From an uncultured Phycisphaerales bacterium (GTDB lineage Bacteria; Planctomycetota; Phycisphaerae; Phycisphaerales; UBA1924): DNA of 6,817 bases. Location of the stretch: assembly GCA_937879825.1 (NCBI GenBank), contig CALFMQ010000267.1, positions 1 to 6,817 of the forward strand, written 5' to 3'. The notes below the pieces were generated by a model. It was not told where the DNA came from. It saw nothing but the letters and a program-made list of their open reading frames with translations, and did no database searches. Below are positions 1 to 6,817 of the stretch, piece by piece; within the stretch, counting starts at the first letter, position 1; the number at the start of each line of letters is the position of its first letter. Both the position numbers and the translations under genes were made by a program.

Positions 1-2
1 CA

Positions 3-1100
3 GCGCCCGAGTCCGACCATCGCGGCGGCGCATACTTCGCCTCACTCGCGCTCGCCCCCACCGACACCTCCGAGTTCCGCGTCATCCGTGTCGCCCCGCA
101 ACAAGCAACGCCCGAACTCCTCGCATCCTTCGACGCCGTCATCATCGCCCAGGCCGCGCTCCTCCCAGACTCCGCACTCGCCGCCATCCGCGCAGCCCTC
201 GAACAATCCGTCGGCGTCCTCTGGGTCATCGACTCCCAGCCCGCCTACGAGTCCGCAGCCGCGTTCAACGCAACGACACCATCACTCCCCGTCACCCTCA
301 ACGCGCGCTTCACGCAACTCGCCGGCGATGAACACCTCACGCTCCGCCCCGCCGATCTCGATCGCGGCCCCCTCGCCCTCTTCGAAGGCCCCGCCACCCG
401 CGCACTCCTCGACGCAACCTTCAACACCTCCGCCCCCGCCGACCTCGCCCCCGCATCCGTCCCGCTCATCCTCATGAGCAACGGCGACCCCTTCATCGCC
501 TGGCGCACCGGCCCGCGCGCCACAGGCCGCATCATCACCATCAACGCCGACCTCGCCCCCGACCACACCTCCCTCGTCAAAGGCCCCATGTTCCCCGTGC
601 TCATGCACGAACTCCTCCGCTTCATCCTCCCCGCATCCGCAGCCCGCCAGTACGCCGAAGTCGGCGAACCCCTCACCACCCGCGTCCCCGCCGCACTCAC
701 ATTCATCGACCCCGTCGCCGATCCACTCGACCGACCCGTCCGTGTCACACGCGGCAGCGCTTCCGCCGCCTTCGATCCCATCCTCACCGCGCCCCCCGCC
801 GATGCGCCCGGCATCACCGACTTCCACGACGCATCGCGCAGCACCATCGCCCGCGCCGCAACGAATCTCTCGCCCGACGAGTCCGACCCGCGCACACTCG
901 ATGAGGCCGCCATCGCCGAACTCACCGACGCGCCCGACGCGAGCATCCGCCTCTCCGCCGCCGCGCCCGGCGCCTCGATCACCAGGCAAGCCATCGAACT
1001 CTGGCCCTGGCTCCTCGCCGCAGCCATCGCTTCCCTCGCCTTCGAGTCACTCATCGCCGGCTTCAATCGCCGCGCATCAGCACCGGAGCGCGACGCATGA
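3..1100 (+). CDS. BatA/vWA-type membrane protein, C-terminal part (5'-truncated by window edge)
   Basis: The reading frame is open from the first complete codon at base 3 to TGA at 1098-1100, giving 365 visible residues; the start lies upstream. Visible residues about 25-80 look Rossmann-like (FDAVIIAQ, then a helix, then VGVLWVID), matching the degenerate amidotransferase-like region that follows the vWA domain in planctomycete BatA-type proteins. Residues 175-209 (GRIITINADLAPDHTS, then PMFPVLMHELLRFIL) match the family pattern of a strand followed by a segment ending in an R-F/W-L helix. A beta-rich stretch follows (about 215-325), then one membrane helix (about 333-352) and a short basic tail (NRR), implying that the large domain is periplasmic. 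Any BatA N-terminal helices and vWA domain would be outside the window. The stop overlaps the start of the next gene by four bases, indicating an operon. No enzymatic residues are evident. The family assignment is from memory of conserved patterns; the exact function is unknown. Confidence 0.8.
   Translation, partial: APESDHRGGAYFASLALAPTDTSEFRVIRVAPQQATPELLASFDAVIIAQAALLPDSALAAIRAALEQSVGVLWVIDSQPAYESAAAFNATTPSLPVTLNARFTQLAGDEHLTLRPADLDRGPLALFEGPATRALLDATFNTSAPADLAPASVPLILMSNGDPFIAWRTGPRATGRIITINADLAPDHTSLVKGPMFPVLMHELLRFILPASAARQYAEVGEPLTTRVPAALTFIDPVADPLDRPVRVTRGSASAAFDPILTAPPADAPGITDFHDASRSTIARAATNLSPDESDPRTLDEAAIAELTDAPDASIRLSAAAPGASITRQAIELWPWLLAAAIASLAFESLIAGFNRRASAPERDA
1085..1088 (+). 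promoter_or_regulatory. Ribosome binding site for the vWA gene
   Basis: GGAG lies eight bases before the ATG at 1097, inside the last codons of the preceding gene. It supports this start, which forms an ATGA overlap with the upstream stop, and suggests coupled translation. Confidence 0.6.
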
Positions 1101-3406
1101 CGCCCATCATCGCGCTCCAGTGGTCCCCCGCCTCCATCGGGCTCGGCCTCATCGCCGTCCTCGTCATCGCCGCGCTCGCCGCATCCATCATCAGCGCGCG
1201 AAAGGCAAACTGGTCATCCCGCGCCCTCACATCCGTCGCCCTCCGCGCGCTCGCGCTCGCCGCGCTCGCAACCATCCTCCTCGGCCCCACCCGCATCATC
1301 CCCGCGCCCGACGCCGACGAGAAACCCACCGTCGTCCTCCTCATCGATCGCTCCGCCTCCATGAGCATCGAAGACGAACAACTCGACGACGCCCCCACCA
1401 CCCGACTCTCCGCCATCTGCGCCCGCTGGCTCGACCCCGCGTTCCTCGCCGAACTCGAGTCCCTCGCCCAGATGCGCATCCTCGCCTTCGATCAGCGCAT
1501 CGAAGCAACGCCCATCGACCAACTCCTCTCGGGAGGCGCCGACGGCGACGCCTCGCGCATCGTCCGCGCCCTCGACACAACCCTCAGCGCAGCGCAATCC
1601 ACCACCACCTCGCCCGCGCGCCTCACCGATCTCGTCCTCCTCACCGACGCCATCGATACCGACGCCGCCCCCCTCGCGTCCGCAGCCGACGCCGCACTCG
1701 CCTCATCCGTCCGCGTCCACGCCGTCAGCGCCGGCAGCGCCGCCCGCATCGCCGATCTCTCCCTCCACGCCGCGCCCGAGTCCGATCTCGTCTACGAGGG
1801 CCAGCCCACCAACCTCATCCTCCGCCTCCGCGAGACCGGCTACGACAACCAGCCCGTCCGCGTCACCGTCACGCGCAACCCCATCTCCCCGCAGGACACC
1901 GCGCAGATCGTCTTCAGCGAAACCGTCGCCATCAACAAGTCCCGCGAACTCCGCATCCCCGTCACGCCCGCCATCGACCCCGCCCTCCGCACCGACGACT
2001 CACAGAGCATCGACATCGTCGAGTACACCGCGCGCATCGAGACCATGCCGGGAGAGCGCGACACCTCCAACAACGAGCGATCCGCTTTCGTCCGAGTCAC
2101 CGCCGACACGCTCAAGGTCTGCGTCTTCGAGAACCAGCCCTACTGGGAAACCCGCTTCTTCATCGAAGCCATGCGCGACGACCCCCAGATCGAACTCACC
2201 GCCGTGCAAGGGCTCGGCTACGAGCGCGGCCGCCCCCGACTCCAGGTCATCCGATACACGCCCGACGCAACCTCATCCACCGAGCAGCGCGTCGCCGCAC
2301 CCCTCGACGAGGCCTCCCTCTTCAAGTTCGATGTCATTGTCCTCGGTCGCGGCATCGACGCCTTCTTCCCCGACAACGACGCCGAAAAACTCGTCCGCTT
2401 CGTCAACGAGCGAGGCGGCGCACTCGTCTTCCTCAGAGGCAAACCCGCACGGGGACGCGCTGCAGAAATCCTCGATCAGATCACACCCGTCGTCTGGGGC
2501 CAGCGCATCCTCGCCGGCCGCGCGCTCGAAGTCACGCCCGAAGGCCTCGCCCAACCCGCGCTCGACTTCGACAAATGGGGCAACCCCACCGATGTCGTCA
2601 CCGAACTCCCCGGCATGATCGCGGCCACAACCGTCGAGAGCGAAAAAGCACTCTCCGTCGTCTGGCTCCGCCAACAAGACACCGGTGCGCCCACCGATCC
2701 CGCCGCCGTCGCGCACATGTACGCCGGGCGCGGCCGCACGCTCGCCGTCATGACCGACGGCCTCTGGCAATGGGGCTTCCTCCCCGCAACGCTCGATCAA
2801 TACTCAAGCGTCTACCAGATGTTCTGGTCGCGCGCCATCCGCTGGCTCGTCATGGGGGGCGACTTCCTCCCCGGTCAGGACATCGCCCTCGCCACCGACC
2901 GCGTCACCGCGCGCCCCAATCAGCCCGTCCGCATCGAAGTCCGCGCCCGCTACGCCGACAACAACTTCGCGCCAACCGTCACCGTCACCGCGCCCGACAA
3001 CACTGCCCAGGCAATCGATCTCGCCGACGACACCACCCGCGCCGGCGAACGCTTCACCGGTACGTTCACGCCCGAGTCCGAGGGCGTCTTCCGCGTCACG
3101 CTCGACGCACCCGGAATGAAGCCCGACTCCCTCTCCACGCGCATCGCCGTCTACGAAGACCGCGTCGAGTTCGACGACACCGCCGCGCGACCAGAAGAAC
3201 TCGCCCAACTCACCCACGCCACGGGAGGCGTCATCTTCCCCATCGACCAGCCCCGCGCCCTCCTCGATGTCATCAACACCGAGATCCAGGCCCGCAAGTC
3301 ACGCACATCCTCCGAACCCGCGTGGGACCAATGGTGGGTCTTCGCGGCAATCGTCACAATCCTCTGCGCTGAATGGTTCTGGCGCCGACGCGGAGGACTC
3401 CCATGA
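1097..3406 (+). CDS. vWA domain membrane protein with degenerate glutamine-amidotransferase-like domain
   Basis: A complete 769-residue protein. Two membrane helices (about 12-32 and 44-63) flank a basic loop (SARKANWSSR). A vWA domain follows from about residue 76, with the metal-site motif DRSAS at 84-88 and a strand ending in LLTDAID (D184). A beta region (about 215-337) leads to VCVFENQPYWETRF (341-354), which resembles the 'EPRWEYRFLR' hallmark of planctomycete vWA/amidotransferase-like membrane proteins. A Rossmann-like segment follows (FDVIVLGRG 411-419; GGALVFLRGK 440-449), then GRTLAVMTDGLWQWG (546-560) and YQMFWSRAIRWLV (573-585). No GxCxG nucleophile elbow is present, so amidotransferase activity is unlikely. 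A beta domain (about 600-690), a last helix (about 743-760) and an RRR tail complete the protein. The basic segments put the N-terminus outside and the large domain in the periplasm. It overlaps both neighbours by four bases. It probably binds partner proteins through its vWA domain, possibly in a MoxR-linked complex (inference). Confidence 0.9.
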   Translation: MTPIIALQWSPASIGLGLIAVLVIAALAASIISARKANWSSRALTSVALRALALAALATILLGPTRIIPAPDADEKPTVVLLIDRSASMSIEDEQLDDAPTTRLSAICARWLDPAFLAELESLAQMRILAFDQRIEATPIDQLLSGGADGDASRIVRALDTTLSAAQSTTTSPARLTDLVLLTDAIDTDAAPLASAADAALASSVRVHAVSAGSAARIADLSLHAAPESDLVYEGQPTNLILRLRETGYDNQPVRVTVTRNPISPQDTAQIVFSETVAINKSRELRIPVTPAIDPALRTDDSQSIDIVEYTARIETMPGERDTSNNERSAFVRVTADTLKVCVFENQPYWETRFFIEAMRDDPQIELTAVQGLGYERGRPRLQVIRYTPDATSSTEQRVAAPLDEASLFKFDVIVLGRGIDAFFPDNDAEKLVRFVNERGGALVFLRGKPARGRAAEILDQITPVVWGQRILAGRALEVTPEGLAQPALDFDKWGNPTDVVTELPGMIAATTVESEKALSVVWLRQQDTGAPTDPAAVAHMYAGRGRTLAVMTDGLWQWGFLPATLDQYSSVYQMFWSRAIRWLVMGGDFLPGQDIALATDRVTARPNQPVRIEVRARYADNNFAPTVTVTAPDNTAQAIDLADDTTRAGERFTGTFTPESEGVFRVTLDAPGMKPDSLSTRIAVYEDRVEFDDTAARPEELAQLTHATGGVIFPIDQPRALLDVINTEIQARKSRTSSEPAWDQWWVFAAIVTILCAEWFWRRRGGLP
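3392..3396 (+). promoter_or_regulatory. Strong ribosome binding site for the third gene
   Basis: GGAGG lies six bases before the ATG at 3403, within the final codons of the vWA gene. It favours this start over the in-frame ATG at 3427, which has no comparable purine-rich motif at the right distance. Confidence 0.75.
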
Positions 3407-6400
3407 CCAACAATGCAGATGAAGTCATGACCCGCGACGAACCGACCACCACCGGCAGCGGTTGGAAGAACAGAGGGGTTCTGGATGAGCGCCTCCGTTC
3501 CGTCATCGCCCGCGCCCGCTGGGCCTCCCGGGGCCGGCGCACGGGCGCCGCCGTCTGGCCCGTTCCCGTCGCCATCATCGCGGCCCTCATCATCGACGCC
3601 TCGCTCGCGCTCCCTTCCATCCTCCGCGCCGGCATCGCCGTCGCCATCCTCGCCCTCGCCCTCCGCGTCCTGCTCGCGCTCATCCCCTCACGCGAGTCCC
3701 GCCGCATGAACGCCCTCCGCGCTGCGCGCATCGCCGAGGATCGCGCGCAAATCACGCACAACACGCTCATCAACGCCGTCCAGCTCCGCGCGCTCGCCGC
3801 AAACGCCGACGCCACCATGCCCGCCGAACTCGCCCGCCGCGCCGTCGCCCGCGGCGACCAGCACGCCGCCTCCCTTTCCCTCGCCGGCCTCATCGACACC
3901 GCGCCCATCAAGCGCGCTTGGGCCTGGTCGCTCCTCGCCCTCGCCCTCTTCGCGATCGCGTGGCTCGCCGCGCCGCGCCTCTTCGCCATGGGCATCCCGC
4001 GCCTCACCGAGCCCTTCGCCGATCACCCGCCCTTCACCCGCACGAACTTCGATATCTCGTGGGAGCCGCAGCGTCCCCTCGCCGCCGACGCCATCACCAT
4101 CCGCGTCGCCCTCACCGGCCCGCTCCCGGACTCGCTCGACTTCATCGCGCTCGACGACCATCACAACCCCATCGACCGCGCGCCCATGACGCCGCAGTTC
4201 GCTCGCGCCGAAGCATCATCAAGCGGCAACCCGTCCGACTACACCTTCATCCTCCGCGACCTCCGCGCGCCCGCCCGCTTTTTCGTGCAGGGCAGCACCG
4301 GCCGCTCGCGCATCATCACCATCACCCCCGAGATGCGCCCCCGCATCGAGTCCGCGCAGCTCCGCATCACGCCCCCCGCCTACACCAACCTCCCCGAGGT
4401 CGCCCACACCGGCGCTTCCCTCACCGCCGACCGCTCACCCATCCCCGTCCTCGTCGGCTCCACCATCACCTTCACCGTCAACACCACCATCGACCTCGAG
4501 TCCGTCAACCAACCGGGCACCTCCGTCACCGCCGGCGCCTCCGTCTCAGCACGCACCGCCATCCAGCAGACCCGCTTCGACTCACCGGGCCAACGAGAAC
4601 TCACACTCCAGCCAGTAGGGGTAGGTGGATTGGCGTGCGACGACACCGCCACCGCGCGCATCCTCGTCGTCCAGGACCAGCCGCCCACCATCCGCATCGA
4701 TCAACCGACCAGCGCCACCGAAAGCACCGAGATCTTCGTCCTCGAGGGCGCATCCTTCCCCCTCGTCGCCCTCGCGACCGATGATGTCGCCCTCACGCGC
4801 TTCACGCTCTATCATTCCCTCGCCCGCGATGGCGATCAGTCCCTCCCCGTCGATCTCGAGTTCGCCGTCGATCCGCGCACCCGCGCCGCCGAAGCGCGCA
4901 CCATCCTCTCCACCGCCGACCTCGGCGCTATCGCCGGCGACTCCGTCACCCTCTCGCTCTCCGCCACCGACAACCGCGCACCCGAGTTCGGCGCACCCCA
5001 GACCACCACCTCGCCCACCATCACCGTCCGCGTCATGAACCGCGAGGACTTCGCCCGCCGCTTCGCCGAAGAACTTTCCGCGCAGGACATCACCCGACCC
5101 TACGACCAGCTCGCCCGCGCCGCCGAAGCCCTCGACCAACGCGCCCAGGACCTCCGCGCCGAAGCGCGCGAACTCGCCCGCGATCTCGACCGACTCCCCG
5201 CCGATCAGCAACTCCCCGAACCCATCGCCCGCGCCGCCCGCGCCCTCCAGCAGCGCATCGATCAGTTCAACGAGCAGCGCCAATCGCTCGCCGACGAAGT
5301 GCAGCGTCGCCTCGACGCGCCCGACGCCGTGGACTTCGACGCCCAAATGCGCGAGCCCCTCGAACAACTCCGCGACCGCCTCGACGCCATGCAGACACCG
5401 TCCCTCCCCCGACTCGACGAGCCCCAGCCCAACAACAACAACAACAACAACGCCGAACAAGACAACGCCGAGCAACCCGACAACCCCAACGCAGGCAACA
5501 GCAACACGCCATCCCCCCAACTCGACCGCGCCCGCGTCGGCCAGTGGCTCGACAAAGCCGAACAAGCCACCGAGCAATCCGCCCAGCAATCCGCGCTCGC
5601 CGCCGACGAGGCCGCCCTCGACATCACCCGGCCCGCCCGCGCCCTCGAACTCGCCGACCAGCTCCAGCGCACCCTCGAACAAGTCGACGACGCCGCACGC
5701 CGCCAGCGCATGCTCGCCGACCGCCTCGCAACGCTCACGGAACTCGACGAAACCGCCGCCGACGAACTCGCAACCTCACAAGAGTCCATCCAGGCGCAAC
5801 TCGAGCAATCCATCCGCGACCTCCGCAAACTCGGCGACCGCGCCGAGCACGAACTCGGCTCATCCGAGTCCCCATCACAACTCGCCCGCGCCATCCTCGA
5901 CGAGCGCGCCAAGGTGCAGCAGGCCATCGACGACATCACCGCCGCCACCTCCAACCTCCCCGCAGGAATCGGCGCGCAGTCCATCCGCCAACTCATCGAT
6001 AAGTCCGCCAACCTCGTCCTCGACGAGGTCTACCGCCAGACACTCCCCATCACCGACGCCCTCTCCACCATCGACGCCATGCCCGCCCGCGACGACGACC
6101 CCGCCGCAGAGAAACTCACCCCCACCATCGACGACATCCGCCGCGCCCTCGAAATCCTCGACCAGATCGAGCAATACCTCGACGAGGCCCGCGACGCCCA
6201 CGCCGAGAACGGCGGCTCAACCGTCGCCCTCCACTCACTCCCCCACGCCCTCGCCATCATCACGCTCGCCGCATCACCCAACCCCACCGCCGACCCCGAC
6301 TCCGACATCAACGACGCCATCGAAGCCGCACGCTTCCGCATCGAGCGCCTCCGCGCAACCCTCCGCCAGGTCGAACTCGGCCTCTCACCCCTCCTCCCCA

Positions 6401-6817
6401 CCATGGGCGCCTCCGCGCAGACCCTCGCCGAGGGCATCGTCTCCTCCGAAGCGCCCACATCCATGGAGTCCGCAGCGTCCGCCCTCCGCGCATCCGACCT
6501 CACCGCCGCCATCGAGCGCGCCACCGAAGCCGCCGATGCGCTCGAAGCCCTCTACGAAGACCCCGGCCAATCGCAGCCCGGCCAACCCGGCGAGCAGGAC
6601 ATCGATCAGCAACTCCAACTCCGCAAGCCCTCCGATCAGCAGCAATCCTCCTCCCAGTCCTCTTCCTCCTCATCGCAGCAACAAAGCGAGCAACAATCAC
6701 CGACCGACGGCCAGTCCATGTCCAGCGGCCAGCGCCCCTCAACCCTCGAACAACTCGCCCAGAACCGCGCCCAACAGCAAGGCAACCAACAAGGCCAATC
6801 TCAACAACCTGGCAGTG
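3403..6817 (+). CDS. Large membrane-anchored coiled-coil protein, DUF4175-like (3'-truncated by window edge)
   Basis: The frame starting at ATG 3403 stays open for 1138 codons to the right edge. Residues 1-46 are polar and basic. Two helices (about 50-70 and 73-95) form a hairpin, and a third lies at about 172-191. Basic residues before helix 1 and after helix 2 (SRESRRMNALR) suggest that residues 96-170 are cytoplasmic and everything after 191 is periplasmic. The third helix is followed by PFADHPPFTRTNFDI (201-215) and beta segments including RITPPAYTNLPE (321-332), then DQPPTIRI (445-452 approximately) and ATDDVALTRFTLYHS (about 458-472). These match patterns I associate with planctomycete DUF4175-type proteins. 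From about 545 the sequence is mostly charged, Gln-rich helix, likely coiled coil, broken by an Asn-rich linker (677-700) and a Ser/Gln-rich tract from about 1056 onward. The codons are uniformly C-ending except for atypical patches near the N-terminus and at residues 404-412. It overlaps the vWA gene by four bases and probably works with it. No enzymatic motif is seen. The coiled-coil part could be auto-annotated as SMC-like, but there is no Walker A motif. Confidence 0.85.
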   Translation, partial: MTNNADEVMTRDEPTTTGSGWKNRGVLDERLRSVIARARWASRGRRTGAAVWPVPVAIIAALIIDASLALPSILRAGIAVAILALALRVLLALIPSRESRRMNALRAARIAEDRAQITHNTLINAVQLRALAANADATMPAELARRAVARGDQHAASLSLAGLIDTAPIKRAWAWSLLALALFAIAWLAAPRLFAMGIPRLTEPFADHPPFTRTNFDISWEPQRPLAADAITIRVALTGPLPDSLDFIALDDHHNPIDRAPMTPQFARAEASSSGNPSDYTFILRDLRAPARFFVQGSTGRSRIITITPEMRPRIESAQLRITPPAYTNLPEVAHTGASLTADRSPIPVLVGSTITFTVNTTIDLESVNQPGTSVTAGASVSARTAIQQTRFDSPGQRELTLQPVGVGGLACDDTATARILVVQDQPPTIRIDQPTSATESTEIFVLEGASFPLVALATDDVALTRFTLYHSLARDGDQSLPVDLEFAVDPRTRAAEARTILSTADLGAIAGDSVTLSLSATDNRAPEFGAPQTTTSPTITVRVMNREDFARRFAEELSAQDITRPYDQLARAAEALDQRAQDLRAEARELARDLDRLPADQQLPEPIARAARALQQRIDQFNEQRQSLADEVQRRLDAPDAVDFDAQMREPLEQLRDRLDAMQTPSLPRLDEPQPNNNNNNNAEQDNAEQPDNPNAGNSNTPSPQLDRARVGQWLDKAEQATEQSAQQSALAADEAALDITRPARALELADQLQRTLEQVDDAARRQRMLADRLATLTELDETAADELATSQESIQAQLEQSIRDLRKLGDRAEHELGSSESPSQLARAILDERAKVQQAIDDITAATSNLPAGIGAQSIRQLIDKSANLVLDEVYRQTLPITDALSTIDAMPARDDDPAAEKLTPTIDDIRRALEILDQIEQYLDEARDAHAENGGSTVALHSLPHALAIITLAASPNPTADPDSDINDAIEAARFRIERLRATLRQVELGLSPLLPTMGASAQTLAEGIVSSEAPTSMESAASALRASDLTAAIERATEAADALEALYEDPGQSQPGQPGEQDIDQQLQLRKPSDQQQSSSQSSSSSSQQQSEQQSPTDGQSMSSGQRPSTLEQLAQNRAQQQGNQQGQSQQPGS
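5431..5451 (+). repeat. (AAC)7 trinucleotide repeat encoding seven Asn
   Basis: Seven perfect AAC codons encode residues 677-683 of the third gene. They open a linker rich in Asn, Pro, Gly and Ser (to about residue 706) between two predicted helical segments. The repeat is in frame, so copy-number change would alter linker length without a frameshift. Confidence 0.9.
6637..6816 (+). repeat. Gln/Ser-rich low-complexity coding tract
   Basis: Codons for residues 1079-1138 of the third gene are dominated by Gln and Ser, with runs such as SSSQSSSSSSQQQSEQQS and, near the edge, QQQGNQQGQSQQPGS. Ser is spelled with several codons (TCC, TCT, TCA, TCG, AGC), so this is compositional bias at the protein level, not a simple DNA repeat. 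It is probably a disordered linker. It is preceded by a short PGQSQPGQPG stretch at about 1054-1063. Confidence 0.8.

Noticed and set aside
245..1066. 273-codon minus-strand open frame opposite gene 1
   Set aside because: The Ala/Ser/Arg-rich product has no domain, and the plus-strand frame matches a known family pattern and ends in a proper membrane helix.
742..3372. 876-codon plus-strand open frame overlapping genes 1 and 2
   Set aside because: Its product is Arg/His/Pro-rich with no recognisable domain, and it runs out of frame across two well-supported genes. It is a by-product of C-ending codons.
3467..3482. Short inverted repeat AGAAC / GTTCT near the start of gene 3, considered as an attenuator
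   Set aside because: The stem is only five base pairs with a six-base loop, has no U-tract and lies inside coding sequence. This is within chance expectation.
3918..4784. 288-codon plus-strand open frame inside gene 3
   Set aside because: The Arg/Pro/His-rich product has no convincing start and lies wholly inside gene 3's frame, which stays open on both sides.
4582..5682. 366-codon minus-strand open frame opposite gene 3
   Set aside because: The product is Gly/Glu/Val-rich low complexity, as expected for the complement of C-ending codons. The plus-strand frame has clear membrane, Ig-like and coiled-coil features.
4735..6817. SMC-type chromosome partition protein considered for the coiled-coil part of gene 3
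   Set aside because: There is no Walker A motif, three membrane helices precede it, and the Ig-like domains fit a membrane-anchored periplasmic protein instead.

Overview
The window is a very GC-rich stretch of bacterial chromosome containing three closely packed genes, all on the plus strand. The first is cut by the left edge and the third by the right edge. Codon use is extremely biased to C in the third position (GCC, CTC, ATC, GAC, CGC, TCC), which makes the plus strand C-rich and G-poor. The protein families and gene order fit a planctomycete, perhaps of the Phycisphaerae. That assignment is inferred from family memory and composition, not from a search.

Layout: (1) about 3-1100 is the C-terminal part of a BatA/vWA-type membrane protein: a Rossmann-like region, a beta-rich region and a final membrane helix. 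(2) 1097-3406 is a complete 769-residue membrane protein with two N-terminal helices, a vWA domain carrying a DxSxS metal-site motif, a degenerate glutamine-amidotransferase-like (GATase-like) region, a beta domain and a C-terminal helix. (3) 3403 to beyond 6817 is at least 1138 residues of a third membrane protein resembling planctomycete DUF4175-type proteins: a helical hairpin, a third helix, Ig-like beta domains, then long predicted coiled coil broken by Asn-, Gln- and Ser-rich linkers. No stop occurs before the edge.

Both junctions are 4-base ATGA start/stop overlaps preceded by purine-rich ribosome binding sites, so the genes are almost certainly one operon with coupled translation. There is no intergenic space and no visible promoter, terminator, RNA gene, mobile element or CRISPR array.

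In planctomycetes such genes commonly lie downstream of a MoxR AAA+ ATPase and a DUF58 protein; neither is in view. By positive-inside reasoning, all three proteins would place their large domains on the periplasmic side. A membrane-anchored assembly serviced by a MoxR-type ATPase is a reasonable inference, but its substrate and process are unknown. I see no convincing novel system. The points most worth a second look are a nine-codon patch of atypical codon use inside gene 3, the tandem degenerate GATase-like modules in genes 1 and 2, and the linker-rich architecture of gene 3.
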